Source: Candidatus Woesearchaeota archaeon (GTDB lineage Archaea; Nanobdellota; Nanobdellia; Woesearchaeales; 21-14-0-10-32-9). Taken from it: a stretch of 8,102 bases of DNA. The DNA lies in NCBI GenBank assembly GCA_003562145.1, contig PWWA01000025.1:1-8102 (forward strand). The letters run 5' to 3'. The position numbers and the translations under genes were made by a program. Of the stretch, positions 1 to 7,141 are shown piece after piece. Numbering within the stretch: position 1 is the stretch's first letter; each line of letters opens with the position of its first letter. A model generated the notes under the pieces. It saw only the letters and a program-made list of their open reading frames with translations, did not search any database and was not told the origin of the DNA.

Positions 1-2
1 GC

Positions 3-3000
3 AGGTCGAACCCGTTCGAAATAAGCGCGCCAACCAGGAGATTATTGGATGTTGGAGGCGTAGAGTACGAATTCAGAGTCAACAATCACATTCCTAACGG
101 GAAACACGAATTATTCATAGGAGCAGAGAACAACTGGGGCATCATAACATATGCGTTCGTAAATTTCACGACCAGCGTTCCCGGCATGGAGATATGGGTT
201 GAAACACCAAAAAACGAATATGTAACAAAGCCAAGGTTCGCTGTTAGCACCACAGAAACATTCCGCTTACAACTAGGGCTTGAACGGCCAGGGATTTGCA
301 GGTACTTAACAAGGCCATTCTCCGAGAACTTAAGCTACGCATATGAACAAATGGCGTTCATGGATTTCCTGAGAGGCAGCAACGGCTTAACCGCATACGA
401 TGACAATTTCAACATAGAAAAAATAATACAAGGCTACCCTCACGATGGGTCTTTCCAGGTTTTATACGTGATATGCAGAGATACAGACCCGCGGTTTACT
501 AGCCCAGGAGGTGCCCCAATATATTCGTATGAGGAAATGGAAGTTGCCTCCGATACGAGGTCGCATCCAACCATAGAATTATCTGCGAGGCCCAGAGTCC
601 TGGTAGGTGAAAGAGAATTCGAGTTAACCATAACCACGAACCATGAAACAATATGCATCATAGAAAATACTAATCCATCAACTGGGGGCACTCCAAACGT
701 TGTATCAGGCAGGACTTCTTGGAGTGATTTTCAAGATTCTGACTCCAAAGACGTATACGCTAAGACCAGGGTTGAAAAAATAATTGTTCCACCCACTCCC
801 TCTGAGTACACGTATAGCTTCAGGGTAACATGCAGGAACCTTGCAGGGCGCACATCCACTCAAACAATGGATTACAAGGTGAATTTATTAGCATCCCAAA
901 ACGTGGATTTCTTATCCCCTGAAAGCTCTACAAATAAAAGGGCGCTTGACATAAATGTAAGCGTGCTTCGATGGGGAAGCGATGTCATATGCGAGTACAG
1001 CGTTCTAGGGGAAGGCCACGAAAGCCAAATAGCCCCTATGACTAGCACTGGAATAGAAGCCACGTTCGGCGGCATGATATACCATGCAGAGCACAACGTG
1101 CCGAGTGACGGCTTGTACAAGATAAGCGTAAAGTGCAATTACTCGGCTACCTCGTGGGAACACGAAGTACTCGTAGATGCAACCACGCCGAGCCCGCCAA
1201 CGATAATCATGGACCGGGCGTATACGTGCTCCGCGAACTACGTTAATTTCCGGTTAGACAAGTCAGAAGCCACTATAGGCCCATCAGGCTTTAAGCACTA
1301 CCATTACAACATAACAGGCCCGGGAGGAAAGTCAATTTCTGGAACCACTGAAAGAGATGTTGTTGATGAAAGAATAACAAATATTTTTAGTATAGGTGAT
1401 TCCCTAACTATTGCTGCTTGGATAGTTGACAATGCAGGGAACAAAGGGGCTCAGGACACAAGAAACGTTGTTGTGAGCACTGGTGGTATTCCTGAATGCG
1501 TAGGCTTTGTTTCCGTGGCAGACATATGGGTTAGGAAACCAGATAATAAATACGTGGAATACCCTGATTTCGCTGTCAGCAGCGAGCCAAGCTTCGACCT
1601 GGAAATAGGCTTCAGGAGGTGGCCTGCTGAATGCAAATTCGGCTTTGAACACGACATAATACAAGGGCTTGGCCCAACAGCTCTTTTCAACCAGTTGCCA
1701 TATAGCTTTATAACAATGGCTTCCGACGAAGAAAATCCGCCGCGGGGCTCTTACAATAGCTTTAACCTTAACAACTTATACCCTGGGGGTTATCGTGCAG
1801 GGGACGGCCTGCTTCCAGTTCACATCTTATGCAAGGACACCGCTTCTGAACAAGAAGAATTTTTCGAAGGAAGAATACTAGCAGGCCACTATACTTCAGG
1901 CCCACAAATAACAATCTCGGACAGGAGGCCTTACACGTTGTACGATTTCCGTGAAAGAGATTTTTCGTTTAGCATAGAAACAGACCAGTTATCTGCTTGT
2001 ATCATCGAAGCCGTAAATGTCCCTGCAGGTACACCCCTCCCGCTTATACATTCAGGAAGGTCTTCGTGGGACTACGTATCCTCATTCCAAGACTTCAAAA
2101 CCTCAACTAATGAAACCATAACTATTTCATCAATCCTCCAAGAGCACACATACGAATTCAGGGTGACTTGCGAAAACCTTGCAGGGCTAACCAGTACAAG
2201 GTCATTCCAATACGAAGTGGATTTCACCCAATCCCTCCAGATAAGCTTCCTGAAGCCAGACGAAGGAAAGATTTTCAACACTCGCAGGGTAGACATAGAA
2301 GTCGTTGTGACAAGGGAGGACACCACATGCACGTATTACCTTGGCAGCCCTGAAAATCCCAGTACCGCAAAAGGCCCTATGGCGCCAAGTGATTACTTTC
2401 CCGGCGGCGGCAGGATATACACGGCTTCACCGAACCTGAACGATGGAAGCCACGCCATATACGTCAGGTGCGAAGGCATTGACAGCTCTCCTTACCGCAA
2501 CATAATAGTTGATACTACTAGGCCTTCCGCTCCGCAAATCATTCTTTCAAGTGACCGCACTTGTTCGTTGACCAGGGTTAACTTTGAGCTGAACAGGTCA
2601 GGCTCAACTATTGGTCCTTCAGGCTTTAGCCATTACGCGTACAGGATTATAGGCCCAGGCGGATTAGAAGTATTCGGCACGAGCAACACAGACGTTGTAA
2701 ATGTGCCTGTTAACTGGCTTAGAAGCGGGCAAACACTGCAAATACGGGCGTGGATCGTTGACAACGCCGGCAACAACGGAAGCGAAGCAACAGAAAGCGT
2801 TATTGTTAGCAGCAGCGGAGTGCCTGAATGCGCAGGCGTTGACTTTGTGGGTGATGTATGGGTTAGGCTGCCCCGCAACAACCACGTTGAATACCCGGAT
2901 TTTGCAGTTGGCAATACGAGGAGTTTCAGGCTTGAGATAGGGTTCGAGATATGGCCTGCCGAGTGCAGGTATAGGTTCACCCCTACAACAGACCCGGGCG

Positions 3001-5660
3001 CCGCGTATGCCGGCGCGCGAACATTCGACCATACGGGTTCCACGATGCATGAGCCAAAAGGATTCTTAGACGAATTCGATCCAGGCACGTTCATATCAGG
3101 GTATGCGTATAACGGGAATTTATTCCCTATGTACGTTATATGCAAGGAGCTGGAAGAGGAATCTTTCTTTACACAAACACTTAAGATTGGCTCTGACTTA
3201 ACCCCTCCAACAATATCCCTGGATGCAAAGCCGAAAATGCTTGTTGATATTGAAAACCCGTCATTCGTTCTGACCATTAGCACTGATGACTTATCAGTGT
3301 GCACGCTGGAGCATACAAACCCGCATAATACGGGCAGGGCAAACATTGTATCTGGCAGGACACACGGATACGAGTTCTCATCATTCAACGATTTCAAAGT
3401 GGAAAGGGAAGAAACCATAATTGTCCCGCCGTCGCCCTTGAATTATGATTATGAATTCAGCGTAATATGCGAGAACCTGGCAGGGCTCAGAACCACTAAG
3501 AACTTCACTTTCCAGGCGAGGTTCGAGCAATTGCTCAACATAAGGTTCTTATCCCCAAGCGCAATTACGAATAAAGCTGAAATAGACGTAAATGTAAGCG
3601 TGTCCCAAGAAGATAATTGCTGGTACTCAATAGGGAACCCTAATGATATTTCGAGGAGGCTTAACCCAACAACAGAATTCGACAATGGCAGGAGGATTTA
3701 TACTGCTAAGACAAGCATAAGCCAAGGAATCCACACAATATATGTTACGTGTGACCGGTTCACGGGCTCAGTAGAAACAGATGTTCATGTTGACAGGACG
3801 CCTCCAACCACGAATGTTTCCATGCACGAATACACTTGCTCTTATAACTCTGTTAACTTCACAATACGGAGCAAAGACGATGAGAACGGCACAGGCCTTG
3901 ACATGATATACTACAATGTCACTTACCATGAAGACCCTTCCCTGTTCAGCATACTGCGAAGCTTAAGCCCTGGCGACGGGGTAAGGCAAGTCACAGTGAA
4001 TCTCCCGCTTAACGAAAGCGCTGACGGAACCATAGTCCGGGTTTGGGCCTGGGCAAGGGATAATGCTGGCAACCTTGAAGGCCAAGGCGCTTATAGGGCG
4101 ATAAGGCTTTCCAACAGCTCAAGAGTGGAATGCGACTTCATCCCGCCAACAGCAAGGATTAATAGTACTTATAACAATGAGACAAAGGAATGGACGGTTA
4201 TAGTTGATTGTGAAGATGATGAAAGCGGGTGCAGGGGAACATTTGATTACAGCATCCATTTCAGTGAAGATGAGAATTGCTCGTATGATAAGACTAAGAA
4301 CTTACGAGACCCTATCTATGTAACTCAATCATCCGAATTATGCGTAATTGTCTATGACAGGAACAACAACAATGATACGAAGCGTCTTACACTCATAGTG
4401 GATTACCCCTTGGATTGCTTTGACGAAGACGGAAACCAAACAAAATGCGGCGGGGATTGCCCGCCATGCGGGGAAGGCGATGAATGCGTAGTTGACAGTG
4501 ATTGTGAAACTAATTATTGCCTTGACGGCGTCTGCGCAGTCGCGTCGTGCGAGGACGGAATCAAGAACGGCTTGGAGACAGGCGTTGATTGTGGCGGGCC
4601 GCATTGCCCTGCTTGCCCTGTGGACGCGGAGTGCAAAACTGATAGTGACTGCTTGTCAGGTAACTGTGTGAATGGGGTGTGCTTGGAAGCGAGCTGTACT
4701 AATAATAAGAAGGATGGCTTGGAAACAGATGTTGACTGCGGCGGCCCTGTTTGCGATGCTTGTGAAAGGGGTAAGAAGTGCGTTGTGGATAGTGACTGCG
4801 AGACTAATTACTGTTCTAACGGCAAATGCGAGTTGCACCCTGACCAGGATACGGATGGGGATGGGTTGCCTGATTGGTGGGAAGAAGAATATTTTGGGTG
4901 CACCACGTGTGCGGACCCGGACGGGGACGAGAATGATGATGGCAAGACAAACATGGAACATTACCTGGCTGGCACGGACCCAACTGCGCCTCCTCATACC
5001 CCTGACCCTGATGATTATGATTATTATCCTAGGAAAAAAAGCGTTTTAGGCTTAATCCTCATAATACTAGGCATAGTTTTGTTGTTGTTAGGCGTAGTCT
5101 TAGTGGCCCAGAGGCATATACCTGCGCTTAATGCTTTCTTTGAAGGCCTATTGCCTGATTATACCACGAGTAATTCTTCATCAGGGTTCCAGAGCCCTAT
5201 GTCTTCGCAGCCAAAGGCTGATTTGCAGGAGGGCTCACCAATGCCTAAGCCTATTACGCCTGGCCCGGTTGAGTCCCAGAAGGAAAGGGTGCGCAGGGAA
5301 GCGCTGAGGAGAAAGGTGCGTACTGACAGGGATTCTTCAAGGCGCAGCATAATAAGCTCTTTCGAGGATGACAATCCTTTTGCAACCGAAGAAAAGCCTA
5401 AGGAAAAGAGCAAGGCAGTGCCTGGTCGAGGGGAAGGTGCTTTGCACGGGCAAAAGCCCAAGGCAGTTGTTAGCACGGATAAAAGAATGGTTAAGGATAA
5501 GCCACGGGAAAAGCCTAAGCCAGTCGTGGACAAGGCTCCTGTAAAACAAACCCTTGCTGAGGAGAAGCCTGATGGCAAGCCAGGGCAACATGATGACGAT
5601 GTCTTCGAAAAGCTTAAGAAGCTTAATGCTAAAAAGAATTCTAAGCAGAAAAAAGGCTGA
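3..5660 (+). CDS. Giant single-pass surface protein with tandem Ig/FN3-like units, Cys-rich modules and a cytoplasmic tail (5' partial)
   Basis: The reading frame is open to the left edge. Codons from base 3 (R S N P F E I S...) run without a stop into the first possible start, TTG at 45, so the true start lies outside and at least 1885 residues are present. Domain order: end of a preceding beta domain (3-185); three long tandem units (186-4133); a four-Cys domain (4134-4420); three Cys-rich modules (4446-4829); an Asp-rich calcium-binding-like segment (4842-4982); a transmembrane helix (5043-5108); a cytoplasmic tail of 183 residues. Outer segments carry 21 N-X-S/T sequons. The B domains contain 'FRVTCENLAGLTS', close to the fibronectin III strand-F pattern with Cys in place of the usual Ala. 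The D domains contain 'WIVDNAGN', typical of prokaryotic Ig-like domains. No enzyme motif is visible. Likely role (inference): adhesin or surface stalk, anchored at the C-terminus. It is followed after 5 bases by the first pilin-like gene. I do not recognise a named family for the whole protein. Confidence 0.93.
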   Translation, partial: RSNPFEISAPTRRLLDVGGVEYEFRVNNHIPNGKHELFIGAENNWGIITYAFVNFTTSVPGMEIWVETPKNEYVTKPRFAVSTTETFRLQLGLERPGICRYLTRPFSENLSYAYEQMAFMDFLRGSNGLTAYDDNFNIEKIIQGYPHDGSFQVLYVICRDTDPRFTSPGGAPIYSYEEMEVASDTRSHPTIELSARPRVLVGEREFELTITTNHETICIIENTNPSTGGTPNVVSGRTSWSDFQDSDSKDVYAKTRVEKIIVPPTPSEYTYSFRVTCRNLAGRTSTQTMDYKVNLLASQNVDFLSPESSTNKRALDINVSVLRWGSDVICEYSVLGEGHESQIAPMTSTGIEATFGGMIYHAEHNVPSDGLYKISVKCNYSATSWEHEVLVDATTPSPPTIIMDRAYTCSANYVNFRLDKSEATIGPSGFKHYHYNITGPGGKSISGTTERDVVDERITNIFSIGDSLTIAAWIVDNAGNKGAQDTRNVVVSTGGIPECVGFVSVADIWVRKPDNKYVEYPDFAVSSEPSFDLEIGFRRWPAECKFGFEHDIIQGLGPTALFNQLPYSFITMASDEENPPRGSYNSFNLNNLYPGGYRAGDGLLPVHILCKDTASEQEEFFEGRILAGHYTSGPQITISDRRPYTLYDFRERDFSFSIETDQLSACIIEAVNVPAGTPLPLIHSGRSSWDYVSSFQDFKTSTNETITISSILQEHTYEFRVTCENLAGLTSTRSFQYEVDFTQSLQISFLKPDEGKIFNTRRVDIEVVVTREDTTCTYYLGSPENPSTAKGPMAPSDYFPGGGRIYTASPNLNDGSHAIYVRCEGIDSSPYRNIIVDTTRPSAPQIILSSDRTCSLTRVNFELNRSGSTIGPSGFSHYAYRIIGPGGLEVFGTSNTDVVNVPVNWLRSGQTLQIRAWIVDNAGNNGSEATESVIVSSSGVPECAGVDFVGDVWVRLPRNNHVEYPDFAVGNTRSFRLEIGFEIWPAECRYRFTPTTDPGAAYAGARTFDHTGSTMHEPKGFLDEFDPGTFISGYAYNGNLFPMYVICKELEEESFFTQTLKIGSDLTPPTISLDAKPKMLVDIENPSFVLTISTDDLSVCTLEHTNPHNTGRANIVSGRTHGYEFSSFNDFKVEREETIIVPPSPLNYDYEFSVICENLAGLRTTKNFTFQARFEQLLNIRFLSPSAITNKAEIDVNVSVSQEDNCWYSIGNPNDISRRLNPTTEFDNGRRIYTAKTSISQGIHTIYVTCDRFTGSVETDVHVDRTPPTTNVSMHEYTCSYNSVNFTIRSKDDENGTGLDMIYYNVTYHEDPSLFSILRSLSPGDGVRQVTVNLPLNESADGTIVRVWAWARDNAGNLEGQGAYRAIRLSNSSRVECDFIPPTARINSTYNNETKEWTVIVDCEDDESGCRGTFDYSIHFSEDENCSYDKTKNLRDPIYVTQSSELCVIVYDRNNNNDTKRLTLIVDYPLDCFDEDGNQTKCGGDCPPCGEGDECVVDSDCETNYCLDGVCAVASCEDGIKNGLETGVDCGGPHCPACPVDAECKTDSDCLSGNCVNGVCLEASCTNNKKDGLETDVDCGGPVCDACERGKKCVVDSDCETNYCSNGKCELHPDQDTDGDGLPDWWEEEYFGCTTCADPDGDENDDGKTNMEHYLAGTDPTAPPHTPDPDDYDYYPRKKSVLGLILIILGIVLLLLGVVLVAQRHIPALNAFFEGLLPDYTTSNSSSGFQSPMSSQPKADLQEGSPMPKPITPGPVESQKERVRREALRRKVRTDRDSSRRSIISSFEDDNPFATEEKPKEKSKAVPGRGEGALHGQKPKAVVSTDKRMVKDKPREKPKPVVDKAPVKQTLAEEKPDGKPGQHDDDVFEKLKKLNAKKNSKQKKG
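186..1517 (+). repeat. Tandem unit 1 of the giant surface protein (444 residues)
   Basis: This unit begins at 'MEIWVETPKNEYV' and ends just before the matching 'ADIWVRKPDNKYV' of unit 2. I divide it into domain A (186-566), B (567-896), C (897-1178) and D (1179-1517). Each domain carries two cysteines: codons at 297 and 474, 654 and 831, 990 and 1134, 1227 and 1497. Landmarks shared with the other units are 'SGRTSW' and 'RVTC.NLAG' in B, 'FLSP' and 'DINVSV' in C, and 'TIGPSGF', 'GPGG' and 'DNAGN' in D. Conservation is clear in protein but patchy in DNA, so the duplication is not recent. Domain borders are my estimate. Confidence 0.88.
1518..2849 (+). repeat. Tandem unit 2 of the giant surface protein (444 residues)
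   Basis: This unit runs from 'ADIWVRKPDNKYVEYPDFAV' to just before 'GDVWVRLPRNNHVEYPDFAV' and has exactly the same length as unit 1, 1332 bases. It keeps all eight cysteines (AEC, ILC, SAC, VTC, TTC, VRC, RTC, PEC) in the same order. The D-domain block 'TIGPSGF.HY.Y.I.GPGG' closely matches unit 1. Domain A differs most, with an insert-like Gly/Asn-rich stretch after the first Cys. There are three sequons (NET, NRS, NGS). Confidence 0.88.
2850..4133 (+). repeat. Tandem unit 3 of the giant surface protein (about 430 residues, diverged D domain)
   Basis: This unit starts at 'GDVWVRLPRNNHVEYPDFAV' and is taken to the conserved final Cys at 4131-4133. All eight cysteines are kept (AEC, VIC, SVC, VIC, DNC, VTC, YTC, VEC). 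The distance from the last Cys of unit 2 to the last Cys of unit 3 is 1302 bases against 1332 for the previous pair. Much of the change is in domain D, where the 'TIGPSGF' and 'GPGG' block is replaced by unrelated sequence ('DENGTGLDMIYYNVTYH') while 'RDNAGN' survives. Sequons become dense from 3501 onward. Confidence 0.85.
4446..4829 (+). repeat. Cys-rich modules with an exact 147-base (49-residue) period
   Basis: Three successive modules carry the pattern C.(V/T)DSDC....C..G.C, two of them followed by a linker of the form C..(G/K)..(N/D)GLET.VDCGG..C. The DSDC-containing stretches begin at codons 4488, 4635 and 4782, a spacing of exactly 147 bases each time. The first and third copies are most alike in DNA (both encode VVDSDCETNYC). 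This type of module is known from secreted proteins of bacteria and archaea, where the cysteines are expected to form disulfides. It probably forms a rigid stalk just outside the membrane; that role is inferred. Confidence 0.87.
4842..4982 (+). other. Asp-rich calcium-binding-like segment (thrombospondin-3/EF-hand-like) in the giant surface protein
   Basis: The segment reads D.DTDGDGLPDWWE, then DPDGDENDDGKTN, and ends in GTDP. This is the widespread prokaryotic pattern 'D.DGDGLPD.WE...G....DPDGD.DGDG..N..E...GTDP', usually taken to bind Ca2+ through the Asp-rich loops. It contains a CTTC pair between the two loops. Placement between the Cys-rich modules and the membrane helix fits a calcium-stiffened neck. 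A dockerin is possible but less likely, because the two loops lack the usual dockerin spacing. Confidence 0.78.
5043..5108 (+). other. C-terminal transmembrane helix of the giant surface protein
   Basis: Twenty-two residues, almost all Leu, Ile, Val and Gly (VLGLILIILGIVLLLLGVVL plus VA), follow a short 'PRKKS' and precede 'QRH'. It is the only strong hydrophobic span in the visible part of the protein. Cysteines and sequons lie before it and a Lys/Arg-rich tail after it, so the N-terminal side is outside and the C-terminal side is in the cytoplasm. Confidence 0.92.
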
Positions 5661-5665
5661 GTTTT

Positions 5666-6133
5666 ATGAAGAAAGGAGAAGTTCAACAAGTGTTCATATA
5701 CTTAATGGTTATAGTGGTTGCTGGCGCGGTGTTATTGTTAGGCTATAGTGCTGTGAACAGCATAATTGTTAAGGGTTGTGACGTGGAGAAAAGCGGCTTT
5801 TTAAGCCAGCTGAAGAGGGATTTTACGAGGAATGAGCGTCCTGGGAGTTCTTCATTGGTTGAGATAATGGTTCCTTGCAGTTACGACCAGGTTTGCTTTG
5901 TCGACTCAGGAGCAAGTGTTAGTGATGCTCGTGACCAGGTCATACAGGATAATATTCAAGCAGGGACAGGGATAAACATTTTCCTTGTTGAAAGAGGTTT
6001 CACAGAGCCTTTTGCTTCAATAGCAGATTTAACTGTCACGGATAAGGTTCTTTGTGTTAATGCGTCTGCAGGGCATTTCAGGTTCTGGCTTACAGGCATA
6101 GGCAGAGGCGCCGTCCAAGTAGACAGGGAATAA
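5666..6133 (+). CDS. Pilin-like membrane protein with class III signal peptide, 155 residues
   Basis: The N-terminus MKKG|EVQQVFIYLMVIVVAGA has the layout of an archaeal type IV prepilin: basic n-region, G before the cut, then a charged or polar residue and a hydrophobic helix (residues 9-27). The +1 residue is E rather than the commoner Q. The outer domain of about 125 residues has four cysteines (KGCDV, VPCSY, QVCFV, VLCVN) and one sequon (NAS). I recall similar DPANN proteins with 'QVF.Y' starts and a PC...VCF pair, all uncharacterised. The start lies 5 bases after the stop of the giant gene, with only a weak AAGG upstream, so coupled translation is likely. Leu codons are 5 TTA, 3 CTT, 2 TTG, 1 CTG and no CTA or CTC, unlike the genes downstream. 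No specific function can be assigned. Confidence 0.9.
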   Translation: MKKGEVQQVFIYLMVIVVAGAVLLLGYSAVNSIIVKGCDVEKSGFLSQLKRDFTRNERPGSSSLVEIMVPCSYDQVCFVDSGASVSDARDQVIQDNIQAGTGINIFLVERGFTEPFASIADLTVTDKVLCVNASAGHFRFWLTGIGRGAVQVDRE

Positions 6134-6145
6134 GATAATAATAAA

Positions 6146-7141
6146 ATGAAGGGCAATAAAGGTCAGGTAGAGATAAGCTTTAACTGGATATTCGTCTTAG
6201 TAGCCGGTGGCTTGCTACTCATGTTTTTCATAATGTTCATAGTTAACCAGCAGGATGCCTCTGAAGAGGAGTTAGGGAGAAAAGTAATTACGAGGCTTGA
6301 TACCATATTCACTATTATACAGCAGACTCCTGACTCAGTTCAAAGCTTTGAAAGGATAAACACTGAGTTAATATTTTCTTGTGAGGAAGGCGTTCAGAGC
6401 TATAGGGCTAGGCGTTCTTCAGCCGCGATTTTTATTGATGACCGAATAGTGTTTTCTCCGAATGAAATAGGTGTTTCCAGTCTTATTGCCTGGACCAAGA
6501 GCTTCAGGGGGCCGTATCCTGTTACCCCTGTGCTTTATCTTTCCGATGAAAAAACCCAATACGTATTCGTGAACGAAAATAATTTAGTGGCAGGGTTATT
6601 TAATCAGATGCCCGCCCAATTCTCAAAGATACTCGTACAAGAACACGCGGTAATACGTGATGATGATTATCGGAGATACATAATAATTACAAGTCGAAAT
6701 TCTCCAGAAGTAGATACTAGCAAGATAATGAATAAGTACGACGTTGTAAGTATAACTGCTAGTGGCTCCCCGCTCAGAGGACAAGTTTTTAACATTAATT
6801 TCGTAACGGAAGAAATGCTTTGGGGAGCAATAATAACCGGTGACCCTGAATTATTCAAGTGCGCCAGGGACAGATTACTCGCAAGGTATCGTAATGCTAA
6901 CAAAGTACAAATAAAGAGAGTTGAGCTAATAAGAACAGAATATGAAGATAACAACTGGTTGCGAAAAGAAGACTGCAAGATAGTATACGACGTTGACGGG
7001 TACGCCGAAAAATACCTTAACTCAATATCAGGAAACCTAACAAACTTCGACAACAACTACAACAATATAGCAGACACCATCCTAGAAATACAATCTTTAA
7101 GCACTCAAACGGAGAGGCCTAGATGCGCAAAACTATACTAA
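6146..7141 (+). CDS. Pilin-like membrane protein with class III signal peptide, 331 residues
   Basis: The N-terminus MKGNKG|QVEISFNWIFVL fits a class III signal with Q at +1; the hydrophobic helix covers about residues 13-33. The 'FNWIFVL.AG' block is, from memory, characteristic of a conserved uncharacterised DPANN family. The following region (about residues 38-80) looks helical and amphipathic, then comes a mixed alpha/beta outer domain with four cysteines (FSCEE, FKCAR, EDCKI, PRCAK) and one sequon (NLT). It is about twice as long as its neighbours, so it may be a capping or specialised subunit rather than a major pilin (inference). It starts 12 bases after the previous stop in an A/T-only spacer with no ribosome-binding site. 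Its last 19 bases overlap the next gene, whose ribosome-binding site lies inside this one. Confidence 0.9.
   Translation: MKGNKGQVEISFNWIFVLVAGGLLLMFFIMFIVNQQDASEEELGRKVITRLDTIFTIIQQTPDSVQSFERINTELIFSCEEGVQSYRARRSSAAIFIDDRIVFSPNEIGVSSLIAWTKSFRGPYPVTPVLYLSDEKTQYVFVNENNLVAGLFNQMPAQFSKILVQEHAVIRDDDYRRYIIITSRNSPEVDTSKIMNKYDVVSITASGSPLRGQVFNINFVTEEMLWGAIITGDPELFKCARDRLLARYRNANKVQIKRVELIRTEYEDNNWLRKEDCKIVYDVDGYAEKYLNSISGNLTNFDNNYNNIADTILEIQSLSTQTERPRCAKLY
7111..7117 (+). promoter_or_regulatory. Ribosome-binding site for the 169-residue pilin-like gene
   Basis: GGAGAGG lies 5 bases before the ATG at 7123 and inside the coding sequence of the preceding gene. It supports that ATG as the start and implies a separate initiation event rather than a fusion of the two proteins. 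Confidence 0.75.

Noticed and set aside
45..47. TTG at 45 as the true start of the giant gene
   Set aside because: The frame is open for 14 further codons to the left edge, there is no signal peptide after it, and the first residues read like the middle of a beta domain.
2633..3418. A 261-codon open frame on the - strand opposite unit 3
   Set aside because: It lies wholly inside the clearly real repeat protein. Its sequence (for example SGYSTWLLRGSLTHTS) mirrors a shorter antisense frame at 1451-1690 (SGYSTYLLSGFLTHMS) only because the sense strand is repeated there. No ribosome-binding site or protein-like features were seen.
4842..4982. A type I dockerin, implying a cellulosome-like complex
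   Set aside because: Only two Asp-rich loops, with a WWEEEYFG insert and a GTDP ending, which fits the thrombospondin-3-like pattern better. No cohesin-like partner is seen.
4656..5049. Overlapping frames on both strands (4656-4997 - strand, 4672-5049 + strand) across the Cys-rich and Asp-rich region
   Set aside because: Both are shadows of the sense frame, whose exact 49-residue periodicity and DGDG motifs show it is the coding one.
5159..5689. A 176-codon - strand frame opposite the cytoplasmic tail and the start of the next gene
   Set aside because: It is the reverse complement of Lys/Glu/Pro-rich coding sequence, giving Leu/Ser/Phe-rich low-complexity protein. The sense frame has the expected transmembrane-plus-tail layout.
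6131..6145. A/T-rich spacer TAAGATAATAATAAA as a TATA box or promoter for the 331-residue gene
   Set aside because: It directly abuts the ATG, leaving no room for the roughly 25 bases between a TATA box and a transcription start. It includes the stop codon of the previous gene.
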